From positions 1,736,001 through 1,800,000 of the forward strand of contig NZ_CP022187.1 of assembly GCF_003111645.1 (NCBI RefSeq): 64,000 nt of DNA, written 5' to 3'. Position 1 is the stretch's first letter. Every line of letters begins with the position of its first letter. Origin of the DNA: Parazoarcus communis (GTDB taxonomy: Bacteria; Pseudomonadota; Gammaproteobacteria; Burkholderiales; Rhodocyclaceae). The notes beneath the pieces were generated by a model that saw nothing but the letters and a program-made list of their open reading frames with translations, did not search any database and was not told the origin of the DNA. This document shows, piece after piece, positions 56,036-64,000 of this stretch. The position numbers and the translations under genes are program-made.

Positions 56036-57712
56036 TCAAGCCTGATAGCCCATGCGAAATCCGCCCCACTGGCGGCCATTAACATACACCGGCGCCGAGA
56101 TGTCGTGCATGATCTCGCCAGTATCGCGGCGATAGGTCTGGATCAGGAACTGCAGTTCATGCGCGCCACAGCGCTTGCCCACCGGATCGTCAAAGATTCG
56201 CTTGCTGCGGTTGCCGACGAAGTCCTTGTCGTAGTCCCCGGTCAGGGGCTGGGAAAAACGCGTGTTATGGGTTGGAACGTAGCCACGCCTGTCGCAGCCG
56301 ATGGCGTAGATGATTTCACCGTGCTTCTGCAGGATCGCCTCCTGAACGCGGGGAAACAGCTTGTCGGTGAATGCATCGAAACGCGTCGTGTATTTCTGCG
56401 GCCGGGTATTGGGAATGGGCTGGGAGGCCTGGTCGAACAGGGCGTCGGCCGTGATCTGCCCTGCCGCAATCGCCTGCTCCATGAGCCGCCCGAGTTCGCG
56501 CGCGGCCTGCTGAACGATCGCGGGCATCATCTTGTGGGTGGCCATGGCCTTCTCGCCTTCGGCACCGAGACGGAACACGTTGCTGATCTCGTGCAGGTTG
56601 AGCGCCAGGCTGTCGAGCTCGTGCGCCTCGTCGAGCGTCTTCGCCGCACCGTCGGCATTGCGCTCGACCATGCTCATGATCTGGCGGACGTTTCCGACCA
56701 CCTTGTCGGCCTCATCCCCCTGCCGGGAGATGGACTGCGCGATTTCATCCACCCGCTCCATGGTCTGCTGAGCGCCACGATTGATCTGCTCAAGGGAACT
56801 GGCCGCCTGACGCGCAAGCTCGGCGCCGGCGCGGGCCTGCTCGCTGCCCTGCTTGATGGAAACAATTGCTGCCCCGGTTTCCGTCTGGATGGCGGCGATC
56901 ATCGTGCCGATCTCACTCGTGGCAGCAGACGTCCGCTCCGCCAGTTTTCTCACCTCGTCGGCGACCACCGCAAAACCCCGGCCCTGCTCGCCAGCACGCG
57001 CAGCCTCGATCGCCGCATTGAGGGCGAGCAAATTGGTCTGATCGGCAATCTCGCGGATCACCTTCACGATGCCGCTGATGGCCTGCGAGCGTTCGCCAAG
57101 CGCCGAGATCACCTGTGCGGACTGCTCCACCGAGCGGGCAATCAGGTCGATCTCGGAAGAGGCGCTGGACACCACCCGTGCGCCCTCGATCGACAACTCC
57201 CGTGCCTCCTGCGCATTCCGGGCCGTTTGCGACGCATGACCGGCGATCGCATTCACGCCGGTCGTCATCTCCTCGACTGCCTGCGCCATCTGTTCCGACG
57301 CACTGCGTTGCGACGTCGATCCCTCGGCCACGCCGGCAGCGAGCGACGACAGCGTTTCGGCCTTTTCCGCCACACGCTGGGCGTCGTAGATCACCTTGCC
57401 GACGATGCCCTGAAAGCTCGCAATAAGGCGGTTGTAGTGCTCGATGCAGTCGGACAGGGGTCCGGTCGTCGTCGCCGCACGCCGCGACAGATCGCCATCC
57501 TCGTAGGTTTTCCGCAGCGTCGCGGCAAAGTCACCGAGCGGCGAGCCGAAACGCAGCTTCAGCAGCATGGCGGCAAGCGCAGCGACCGCAACACCGACAA
57601 GCGCATGTGCAGTCATCGCAATCCACGCCGGCGCCGGGTCGATCGCGGCAACAATGCCGCCTCCGAGGCCTGCCAGCAGGCCCAGCATGATGCAAACCGA
57701 CCACATCCTCAT
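56036..57712 (-). CDS. Methyl-accepting chemotaxis protein with C-terminal cytoplasmic sensor domain
   Basis: 558 aa. Two N-terminal hydrophobic segments (about 5-24 and 30-52) with almost no loop between them, so no periplasmic sensor. Then a signalling coiled-coil with the hairpin tip [27 protein letters not shown]. After it (about 400-558) comes a PAS/Cache-like domain with [19 protein letters not shown] and [17 protein letters not shown]. The sensing part thus follows the signalling tip in the cytoplasm. Ligand unknown. Confidence 0.9.
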   Translation of the reverse strand: MRMWSVCIMLGLLAGLGGGIVAAIDPAPAWIAMTAHALVGVAVAALAAMLLKLRFGSPLGDFAATLRKTYEDGDLSRRAATTTGPLSDCIEHYNRLIASFQGIVGKVIYDAQRVAEKAETLSSLAAGVAEGSTSQRSASEQMAQAVEEMTTGVNAIAGHASQTARNAQEARELSIEGARVVSSASSEIDLIARSVEQSAQVISALGERSQAISGIVKVIREIADQTNLLALNAAIEAARAGEQGRGFAVVADEVRKLAERTSAATSEIGTMIAAIQTETGAAIVSIKQGSEQARAGAELARQAASSLEQINRGAQQTMERVDEIAQSISRQGDEADKVVGNVRQIMSMVERNADGAAKTLDEAHELDSLALNLHEISNVFRLGAEGEKAMATHKMMPAIVQQAARELGRLMEQAIAAGQITADALFDQASQPIPNTRPQKYTTRFDAFTDKLFPRVQEAILQKHGEIIYAIGCDRRGYVPTHNTRFSQPLTGDYDKDFVGNRSKRIFDDPVGKRCGAHELQFLIQTYRRDTGEIMHDISAPVYVNGRQWGGFRMGYQA

Positions 57713-57789
57713 CTCCCTCTCCTCTCGCGCTCACTGCCGCATATCTCATCACAGGCCGCGCGCTTGCGGCGCAGCTTCAATGTCTTCAG

Positions 57790-57817
57790 CTATCGGCGCG
57801 GACCCAGCACTTCTTTA
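57790..57817 (-). promoter_or_regulatory. Sigma-28 (FliA) promoter of the MCP gene
   Basis: Minus strand TAAA-N16-GCCGATAG. The -10 matches 7 of 8 bases (GCCGATAA); the spacer is one base longer than usual. Start site near 57784, about 72 bases before the ATG. Confidence 0.7.
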
Positions 57818-57849
57818 GCCCTGATCCGCAACATGACCGGAAATAGCGC

Positions 57850-58461
57850 TCAGGTGCCCGCGCCCTGGGCCGCAAGCCGCACCTGAATACGCCCTGCGAT
57901 GTCGGTCAGACTGACGATTTCGCGCGCAGCGCCCAGCAGCGCTGCTTCGCGTGGCATGCCGTACACCACACAGGAAGCCTCATCCTGCGCGATCGTCCAC
58001 GCCCCGCCCTGGGACATGCGCAGCAGGCCCGCCGCACCATCCCGCCCCATGCCGGTCAGCAGCACGCCGACGGCAGCGCGTCCAAGCACCGCTGCCGCCG
58101 AGTGAAAAAGCACATCAACCGAAGGCCGGTGCCGATTGACCGGATCGGACTTCGCCAGCTCACACTGAAAACCCGCCCCCCCGCGACGAATGCTCAGGTG
58201 CGAATGACCGGGCGCAATGTAGACGGTTCCGGGCTCGACACGCTCGCCGTGCTCGGCCTCCTTGACCCGCAGCGCACACAAGCCGTCGAGCCGGCGCGCA
58301 AAGGAGCCGGTAAACATCTCCGGCATGTGCTGGACGATCATGATCGCGGGCATGCTCGCAGGCAGCCCCGTAAGCACTTCGCGGATCGCCTCGGTGCCAC
58401 CGGTCGAGGCGCCGATGAAGACGATGCTGCCACCCGCTGTTGCGCCGAAAAAGTGACTCAC
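57850..58461 (-). CDS. cheB: CheB methylesterase, catalytic domain only
   Basis: 203 aa. The serine-type catalytic triad of CheB is visible: S19 in GASTGGT, H45 in VQHMPEMF, D141 in TGMGRDGA. There is no N-terminal receiver domain, although CheB is normally REC plus methylesterase, so phosphorylation cannot switch it directly. Removes methyl groups from MCP glutamates. Nine bases after cheR; end of the mot-che unit. Confidence 0.93.
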   Translation of the reverse strand: MSHFFGATAGGSIVFIGASTGGTEAIREVLTGLPASMPAIMIVQHMPEMFTGSFARRLDGLCALRVKEAEHGERVEPGTVYIAPGHSHLSIRRGGAGFQCELAKSDPVNRHRPSVDVLFHSAAAVLGRAAVGVLLTGMGRDGAAGLLRMSQGGAWTIAQDEASCVVYGMPREAALLGAAREIVSLTDIAGRIQVRLAAQGAGT

Positions 58462-58470
58462 GCCGGCACC

Positions 58471-59406
58471 TCAGCGCAAGGGCGAGTCGAGCCGCACGTA
58501 CACCGTGCGCCCGCGCGAACGCACGAGGTCTGCGGCGTGCATGAAACTCTCCGAGTGCCCGGCATACAACTGTCCGTCGGGGCGCAGCAGCGGAACGATG
58601 CGCTTGAGAATGCCGTACTGGGTGGGCTTGTCGAAGTAGATCATCACGTTGCGGCAGAAGATCGCATCCAGCGGTCCCTGCACCGGCCACATGGGGTCCA
58701 GCAGGTTGATGCGGCGAAAGCTGACCAGGCGGCGCAGCTCCGGGCGGATCTCGAACGTCCCGGCGTCAGCGCCACTGCGCGGGGTGAAGAACCGGCTCTT
58801 GCGCGCGTCGGACAGGCGATCGATACGATCCTGCCGGTAGATGCCCGCCTCTCCGTGCGCCAGTACCGAGGTGTCGATATCGCTGGCAAGGATCTGCACC
58901 GGCGGCGTGAGGGAGTTGAACGCCTCGCACGCTGTCATCGCCAGCGAATACGGTTCTTCCCCGGTCGAGGCTGCGTTGCACCAGATCCGGATCGTCCGCT
59001 TCTCGCCGACCTGGCGGAGCTGATCGGCGAGGATGTCGAAGTGGTGGGCTTCACGAAAGAAGGAGGTGAGGTTGGTGGTCAAGGAGTTGACGAAGGTCTC
59101 CCACTCCGCCCGGTCGCGTTCGAGTCTGGCCAGATACTGCGCAAACGTGCGATCGCCGCAACTGCGCAGACGGCGCGCGAGGCGGCTGTAGACCATGTCC
59201 TGCTTGGCCGACGACAGCGCAATGCCCGCGTGCTGATGGATCAGGGTACGGATGCGCTCGAAATCGGCCGACGTAAACTCGAACTCGCGATCGCGCGCAG
59301 CCAGGCCGGGCGCAGAGGCGGCAGGCGGGAACAGCGCGCGCCGAGGCGCATCCGGTGCGGAGCCTGCTGGCGACAAGGACCGCCGCGGCGGAGGATCGAA
59401 AACCAT
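58471..59406 (-). CDS. cheR: Chemotaxis protein methyltransferase CheR
   Basis: 311 aa. N-terminal helical domain (FTSADFERIRTLIHQHAGIAL) and SAM-binding domain with NAASTGEEPYSLAM and FCRNVMIYFD. Proline/Ala-rich first 35 residues are unusual and may be disordered. Methylates MCP glutamates; paired with cheB downstream. Sixty bases after motB, no separate promoter seen. Confidence 0.95.
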   Translation of the reverse strand: MVFDPPPRRSLSPAGSAPDAPRRALFPPAASAPGLAARDREFEFTSADFERIRTLIHQHAGIALSSAKQDMVYSRLARRLRSCGDRTFAQYLARLERDRAEWETFVNSLTTNLTSFFREAHHFDILADQLRQVGEKRTIRIWCNAASTGEEPYSLAMTACEAFNSLTPPVQILASDIDTSVLAHGEAGIYRQDRIDRLSDARKSRFFTPRSGADAGTFEIRPELRRLVSFRRINLLDPMWPVQGPLDAIFCRNVMIYFDKPTQYGILKRIVPLLRPDGQLYAGHSESFMHAADLVRSRGRTVYVRLDSPLR

Positions 59407-59466
59407 GCATGCACCTCTTCAAGTGCGCGCAATGAACGCACACACGGCGCTCAATGCCGCTGTTTC

Positions 59467-60486
59467 TTATCGTCCCAGTGCCGGGCGGATATTCGGGATG
59501 ATTCCCTGCGCAGCCGATCCACTGCTGCCGTCGCGCGTCAGCGTCGCAGGATCGAGCGGCGCTGACGCGCTGACATCGAGGTTGCCACCCTCGCCGCGAA
59601 TGGCGGCTTCGGTGCGCTTGTTGAGTACGATGATGCTGATGCGGCGGTTGATCGGATCGAGCGGGTCTTCCTTTCGGAGCGGAATGGTGTCGGCAAGCCC
59701 CACCACACGCACCACCTTGGCCACCTCGAGGCCACCGCTGACGAGTTCGCGGCGCGAAGCATTCGCTCGGTTGCTGGACAGTTCCCAGTTGGAGAAGCCG
59801 CGATCGCCGCCAGCATAGCGCGCCGAGTCGGTATGACCCGAGAGGCTGATGCGATTGTCCACGTCATTGAGCGCACGCCCGATCGAACGCAGCAGGTCGC
59901 GCGTATAGGGCTGAAGGTTGGCACTTGCGGAGGTAAACATCGGCCGGTTCTGTTCGTCCACCAGCTGGATGCGCAGCCCCTCCGAGGTGATGTCCATCAG
60001 GATCTGCTCCTTGAACTGCCGGAGCTGGGGGTCGGCCTCGATGATGGCTTCGATGCGCCCCTTGAGATCGACCAGCCGGGCGCGCTCGCGACGCAGCTCC
60101 GCCTCTTCGGCACCGCCATCGGCAGGATCGGACGGGGTCCGGTCGCGCGCAGCGTCAACGTTGATGGCACGGGTGCTCGGCGTATCGCCACGCTTGACCT
60201 GCCCCACCTTGCGCGACAGATCCTCGCCACCGCCCTTGATGATGCTCGAGCTGTCTCCCGAGCCCTCGCCGCCAGCCATCGCCAGCTTGAGCGGATTCTG
60301 GAAGTGATCGGCGATGCCTTCCAGGTCGCCCTGCGCGGTCGAGCCGAGCAGCCACATCAGCAGGAAGAACGCCATCATTGCGGTCACGAAGTCGGCATAC
60401 GCAATCTTCCAGGCACCGCCGTGCGCGCCACCGCCGCCCTTCTTGATGCGCTTGACGATGATTGGTTGCTGGCTTTCGTCGCTCAC
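59467..60486 (-). CDS. motB: Flagellar motor stator protein MotB
   Basis: 339 aa. Single transmembrane helix after a basic N-terminus, with the proton-site D32 in AYADFVTAMMAF, a long linker, and an OmpA-like peptidoglycan-binding domain (SGHTDSARY, NWELSSNRA, NRRISIIV). Anchors the stator to the wall. A C-terminal tail past the OmpA domain is glycine/serine rich. 67 bases after motA. Confidence 0.96.
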   Translation of the reverse strand: MSDESQQPIIVKRIKKGGGGAHGGAWKIAYADFVTAMMAFFLLMWLLGSTAQGDLEGIADHFQNPLKLAMAGGEGSGDSSSIIKGGGEDLSRKVGQVKRGDTPSTRAINVDAARDRTPSDPADGGAEEAELRRERARLVDLKGRIEAIIEADPQLRQFKEQILMDITSEGLRIQLVDEQNRPMFTSASANLQPYTRDLLRSIGRALNDVDNRISLSGHTDSARYAGGDRGFSNWELSSNRANASRRELVSGGLEVAKVVRVVGLADTIPLRKEDPLDPINRRISIIVLNKRTEAAIRGEGGNLDVSASAPLDPATLTRDGSSGSAAQGIIPNIRPALGR

Positions 60487-60553
60487 GACTCCACCCCGAC
60501 CGGAACCGGATCAGAACGCACCAGCACGAAGCCTGTTTCCGCCATGCCCTGCC

Positions 60554-61408
60554 TCAGCCCTTGCGGTTCTTGATTTCTTCTTCGAGTTCGGTAAAGGTCG
60601 GCCGATCGGAGGCGTACAGCACCTTGCGTCCGAACTCGACCGCCACCTGCGGTGCATAGCCGTTCATGCTCGCCAGCAGCACCACCTTCATCACCTGGTA
60701 GATCTTTCCACCCTCTTCGACCTTCTGCTCGATCTGGCTCGCAAGCGGGGCCACGAAACCGTAGGACACGAGAATACCGAGGAAGGTACCGACCAGCGCG
60801 CCGCCGATCATCTTGCCCAGCACCGCCGGCGGCTCACCCACCGAGCCCATCACGTTCACCACGCCCATCACCGCCACCACGATACCGAAGGCCGGCACCG
60901 AATCGGCGACCTTGGACACGATATGGGGCGCCACATGCGCTTCCTGGTGATGGGTCTCGATCTCCATGTCCATCAGGTTCTCGATCTCGAACGCATTCAG
61001 GTTGCCGCCCACCATCATGCGCAGGTAGTCGCACAGGAACTCGACCACATGGTGGTCCGATGTCACGCTCGGATACTTCGAAAAGATCGGGCTCGAATCC
61101 GGGTTCTCGATGTCGTTCTCGATCGACATCAGGCCTTCCTTGCGCACCTTGGCCAGGATCTCGAACAGCATCGCCAGCAAATCGACGTAAAGCGCGCGAT
61201 TGTACTTTGAGCCCTTGACCGCCATGCTCAGCGAGCCCAGCGTGGCCTTGAGTGCCTTCGGCCCGTTTCCGGCCACGAAGCCGCCGATCATCAGGCCGAA
61301 AATGGCGATGTACTCAAGAGGCACCCACAGTGCGAGCAGGCTGCCGTGCACCGCATAGGTGCCGATCGACGCGGCGAGAATGATGACGTAGCCGATGATC
61401 AGAAACAC
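60554..61408 (-). CDS. motA: Flagellar motor stator protein MotA
   Basis: 284 aa, GTG start (MFLIIGYVIILAASIGTYAVHG) with TGGAG upstream. Four transmembrane segments and a large cytoplasmic loop with conserved charged residues (SYGFVAPLASQIEQKVEEGG, VAVEFGRKVLYASDRP). Proton channel with MotB. First gene of the motA-motB-cheR-cheB unit behind a sigma-28 promoter. Confidence 0.96.
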   Translation of the reverse strand: MFLIIGYVIILAASIGTYAVHGSLLALWVPLEYIAIFGLMIGGFVAGNGPKALKATLGSLSMAVKGSKYNRALYVDLLAMLFEILAKVRKEGLMSIENDIENPDSSPIFSKYPSVTSDHHVVEFLCDYLRMMVGGNLNAFEIENLMDMEIETHHQEAHVAPHIVSKVADSVPAFGIVVAVMGVVNVMGSVGEPPAVLGKMIGGALVGTFLGILVSYGFVAPLASQIEQKVEEGGKIYQVMKVVLLASMNGYAPQVAVEFGRKVLYASDRPTFTELEEEIKNRKG

Positions 61409-61454
61409 TGCTTACTCCAGGCTGGAAGCACGGGTCGGTTGGGAATGCAAAATT

Positions 61455-61481
61455 GTAACGGCCCGCAGAGTAAAAACTTGA
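61455..61481 (-). promoter_or_regulatory. Sigma-28 (FliA) promoter of motA-motB-cheR-cheB
   Basis: Minus strand TCAAGTTT-N11-GCCGTTAC: 7 of 8 and 6 of 8 matches to TAAAGTTT / GCCGATAA at exact spacing. Start site near 61449, about 41 bases before the motA start. Confidence 0.8.
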
Positions 61482-61493
61482 ACTCCGGGTACG

Positions 61494-61525
61494 AAAAAAA
61501 GGCTGCCTCCGGATCAGGCAGCCTT
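61494..61525 (-). terminator. Rho-independent terminator of flhDC
   Basis: AAGGCTGCCT / AGGCAGCCTT stem followed by seven T residues on the minus strand, about 20 bases after the flhC stop and just before the motA promoter. Confidence 0.92.
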
Positions 61526-61544
61526 TCTGTTGAAAACGGCAGCG

Positions 61545-62102
61545 TCAGGCCGCAACCGTATCCCTGACCTTGGTCTTGCGCACCGCCGTCCGCTTGGTCT
61601 TGCCTGCACGCGAAGGCATGTTGCACAGACCGCAGACATAGGCCTGCGTCGGGTCGTATGCATGGGCCACAAAGTGCCCGCCGCAACAGGTACAGCCCGC
61701 CATGTGCAGCAGGTCGGCATCAAAGAAGCGGACCAGGGTCCACGCGCGGGTCAGGCTGAGCACCGGCTCCATCTGCTCGGCCTCGATCTGATCGAGATAG
61801 AGATGATAGGACTTCAGGATCGCTTGGAGACCACTGACACCAGCCTTCTTCTCGAAGAAGCGATGGAAGCCCATGAACAGCGACGAGTGCACGTTGGGCT
61901 GCCAGGTCATGAACCAGTCGGTCGAAAACGGCAGCATGCCCTTGGGTGGCGACACCCCGCGAACTTCCTTGTAGATCTTGAGCAGCTTCTCGCGGCTGAG
62001 CTGGGTTTCGACCTCGAGCATCTGCATGCGCGCGCCGAGCTGCACCATTTCCACCGCGCGACGAATGTCGTCCGCTTCGTCGATAATCCGTTTGTTCTTC
62101 AT
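61545..62102 (-). CDS. flhC: Flagellar transcriptional activator FlhC
   Basis: 185 aa. Typical FlhC: helical N-terminus, LPFSTDWFMTWQPN, and a zinc site from GCTCCGG (Cys pair) and CGLCNMP. With FlhD it forms the FlhD4C2 activator that switches on class II flagellar genes, including fliA. Twelve bases after flhD and ended by a strong terminator. Confidence 0.97.
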   Translation of the reverse strand: MKNKRIIDEADDIRRAVEMVQLGARMQMLEVETQLSREKLLKIYKEVRGVSPPKGMLPFSTDWFMTWQPNVHSSLFMGFHRFFEKKAGVSGLQAILKSYHLYLDQIEAEQMEPVLSLTRAWTLVRFFDADLLHMAGCTCCGGHFVAHAYDPTQAYVCGLCNMPSRAGKTKRTAVRKTKVRDTVAA

Positions 62103-62114
62103 TTTCTCTTCTCC

Positions 62115-62432
62115 TCAGGCAGCTTCCTCGGCAGCCTTGCCGGCAGCGATGATCGCTGCATGCAGACTGGAGCTTGCCTGATCGCGGCCCTCGCCCGCCA
62201 TCAGGCGGCCAAGTTGCTCATCGTTGAATCGGAACTGCGGCATCAACATCTGATTGTTGGACATGCGCACGAGCTTCGCTGCGGAAAGCCCCTCTATCAG
62301 GTCGGCAAACGCCTCGCCCATGCCAAGCCTGAACATTGCCGTTTCCCGATCACTGCGCAACATCTGCTGCGCCAGCATCAGATAGGCCAGGTTCAGTTCG
62401 CGAATCTCTGCCTGAAAATCGGGGCGTTTCAT
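62115..62432 (-). CDS. flhD: Flagellar transcriptional regulator FlhD
   Basis: 105 aa from ATG at 62432 (MKRPDFQAEIRELNLAYLMLAQQML), with GGGAG upstream. Helical protein with the LNLAYLMLAQ dimer segment and FRLGMGEAFADL. Partner of FlhC. The 147-base upstream region (62433-62579) has TTGCGG and TTTAAC but no convincing pair; it also lies directly after the HDOD-GGDEF gene. Confidence 0.95.
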   Translation of the reverse strand: MKRPDFQAEIRELNLAYLMLAQQMLRSDRETAMFRLGMGEAFADLIEGLSAAKLVRMSNNQMLMPQFRFNDEQLGRLMAGEGRDQASSSLHAAIIAAGKAAEEAA

Positions 62433-62579
62433 GAAAAATGACTCCCTTTCAGGGACAAGCGGCTTTGAAGTTAAAGTAATTTCTGAACATCCGCAAGCTT
62501 TCCCATGCCGCAATGGGGGTCAATGCTGTTGCAAACAAACAACATCCCTTCAGCCCAGCTCATGCCAAACGGGCAAAAA

Positions 62580-64000
62580 TCAGGCCGGTGCTTCCGGTTG
62601 CTGCACAGAGGCGACGCGATTTCGGCCCTGGCGCTTCGCCATGTAAGCACCACGGTCGGCCTGTTTGATCAGCGCATCGAGATCGGCCATCGCGCCATCA
62701 CGCATCGCCACCCCGATGCTGACCGTCAGTTCAAGCGCGGGACCACCGGTCTCGATCAGCAGTGCGTCCACCGACGCACGCAAGCGCTCGGCACAGATCA
62801 TGGCCGAGGTCAGCCCGGTCTCCGGACAGATCACCAGAAACTCGTCGCCACCCGTTCGACAGATCACGTCCTGCCCGCGCAAGGCCTCGCGCAAGGCATC
62901 CGCCGCCTGGCGCAGGACCATGTCGCCGACATCGTGCCCGTGCGTGTCGTTGATGAGCTTGAACCCATCGAGATCGATGATCATGCACGACAGCGGCCGG
63001 CGGTTGCGGGTAGCGGTCACCCATTCCTGGTGCATGCGATCAATGGCATAGCGACGGTTCGGGAACCCGGTCAGCGCATCGGTCAACGCCACTTCCTGCA
63101 ATCGCCTGTTCGAGATCGCAAGCTCGGCGGCAAAATGCCGGACTTCCTCGCGGTCGCGCTCAAGTTCCTGCTGCAGTCTCACGACGCGCTGCCCTGCATG
63201 TAAACGTGCGGTAAGCACCTTGGGGCGGAACGGCTTGAGCAGAAAATCGTCTGCGCCTGACTCGAACGCATCGATCAGGCGATCGTCGTCATCGTTCGGC
63301 GCAAGCAGCAGGATGTACATCCGGCGCCCCACGCGGGTGGCACGCAGGGCACGAATCAGCCGTTCGCTTTCAGCACCGAACACACCACAATCGATCACCA
63401 TCATGTGCGGCTGAAGCTCGACAACCGCCTCCAGCACCTGCTGCCCGGGGCGGACTTCGAACAGACGATGCCCCTCGCCGTCAAGCACTTCGCGCAACTG
63501 GTCACGACTGCTCGCCTCGTCATCCACCAGCAGGACACGCAAAGCCGCACTCGGGCTCTGCGGAGCGGCTTCAACCGCAACACTCACCTCCGGCGCTGCA
63601 TCTTCGCCGGACTTCACAGCAGCGCCCGCATCGCCCCCGTCACCCGGGCACAGCTCCGAGAACTGTGGCGGCGTAACCGTGTCGATCTGCAGCAGCTTGC
63701 CCCATTCGACCCATTGGCGCGCGATGTCGCTGCAGGCACAGACGAACTCATCGCGGCTGTATCCGAGGCGCAAGGCCAGCTTCAGAACCATCCCCATCAG
63801 CGCTGGCTGATCGGCCTCTACGGCAAGGCAGATCTCCGCGACGGCCCGGGACAGCACGAGACATTGCATCATCGTCGCTTCGCGACTCTCGGGTGCGAAG
63901 GCCGCACGCTCGGTCTGTTCGAAGAAACGCACCGGCTCGGAGAAGACCGGCGGCAATCCCCAATCCACCAGCATGGCCGCACCCAGCTCGCGGTGGGTCA
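62580..64000 (-). CDS. HDOD-REC-GGDEF diguanylate cyclase (partial)
   Basis: Frame stays open to the right edge; the visible 473 residues begin THRELGAAM, a characteristic HDOD core, so the N-terminus is missing. A receiver follows (LLVDDEASSRDQL, acceptor Asp in MVIDCGVFG, Lys in LLKPF); the usual Thr/Ser before the Lys looks like Ala. The C-terminal GGDEF (62838-62852) has an RGQD inhibitory-site motif five residues before it and DLDGFKLINDTHGHDVGD. Predicted to make c-di-GMP, feedback controlled. Lies 147 bases upstream of flhD. Confidence 0.9.
   Translation of the reverse strand, partial: THRELGAAMLVDWGLPPVFSEPVRFFEQTERAAFAPESREATMMQCLVLSRAVAEICLAVEADQPALMGMVLKLALRLGYSRDEFVCACSDIARQWVEWGKLLQIDTVTPPQFSELCPGDGGDAGAAVKSGEDAAPEVSVAVEAAPQSPSAALRVLLVDDEASSRDQLREVLDGEGHRLFEVRPGQQVLEAVVELQPHMMVIDCGVFGAESERLIRALRATRVGRRMYILLLAPNDDDDRLIDAFESGADDFLLKPFRPKVLTARLHAGQRVVRLQQELERDREEVRHFAAELAISNRRLQEVALTDALTGFPNRRYAIDRMHQEWVTATRNRRPLSCMIIDLDGFKLINDTHGHDVGDMVLRQAADALREALRGQDVICRTGGDEFLVICPETGLTSAMICAERLRASVDALLIETGGPALELTVSIGVAMRDGAMADLDALIKQADRGAYMAKRQGRNRVASVQQPEAPA

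Overview
This window is a dense stretch of chromosome from a high-G+C, motile, respiring betaproteobacterium. The gene set (FlhDC master regulator, DUF3579 divergent from argD, exbB-exbD-lpxK-Trm112-kdsB-adk cluster, AcnA plus AcnB, Fe superoxide dismutase, an acetoin/pyruvate dehydrogenase E1 pair, PPi-dependent phosphofructokinase) fits the Rhodocyclales (Thauera/Azoarcus/Aromatoleum type). That placement is inference from family content, not from a search. I see no rRNA, tRNA, insertion sequence, prophage, CRISPR array or plainly broken gene.

Layout. 1-4.1 kb (minus): a two-gene unit of flavin-reductase-fold (PPOX-like) proteins, one fused to GAF and a probable winged helix, then thiamine-dependent dehydrogenase E1 alpha and beta (beta runs off the left edge). 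4.1-9.7 kb: divergent aconitases acnB and acnA around a region with an inverted repeat. 9.8-17.3 kb: YchJ and YgfB/SEC-C proteins, a DUF6394 + two-RCK K+ channel pair, an S4 protein, an Ap4A phosphorylase-like protein, a YkgJ-like protein, a TrmB-like methyltransferase, dusC and rpmE. 17.5-22.5 kb: an ArnT-like glycosyltransferase, orn, M48 protease, cytochrome c and rsgA. 22.5-24.9 kb (minus): an ATP-grasp/alpha-E operon preceded by a strong sigma-54 promoter match and NtrC-like enhancer half-sites. 25.1-28.8 kb (minus): thiolase, CobD-like membrane protein, CoA-type Nudix hydrolase and a retropepsin-like protease.

29-31.3 kb (plus): an unassigned di-iron oxygenase-like protein with its own 2Fe-2S/FAD reductase, behind a near-perfect palindrome of TetR-operator type. 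31.4-36.2 kb: yajQ, ppnP, DUF2788, argG, argF, argD and divergent DUF3579. 36.6-39.3 kb: rpsT, murJ, PEBP-like protein. 39.3-46.2 kb (minus): exbB-exbD-lpxK-Trm112-kdsB-adk-PPi-PFK-ggt. 46.5-50.6 kb (plus): xseA, sodB, a TruC-like pseudouridine synthase and tal.

50.7-64 kb (minus): a motility and chemotaxis block. Read in the direction of transcription it is an HDOD-REC-GGDEF gene (runs off the right edge), flhD-flhC, then motA-motB-cheR-cheB, an MCP, and cheV-cheV-cheY-cheZ-cheA. The last three units each start with a recognisable sigma-28 (FliA) promoter, so FlhDC sits upstream of a FliA-driven late class. The signalling set is unusual: two CheV proteins, a CheB without receiver domain, a CheA with no evident P2 domain, a CheZ with a duplicated N-terminal peptide, and an MCP whose only candidate sensor domain is cytoplasmic and C-terminal.
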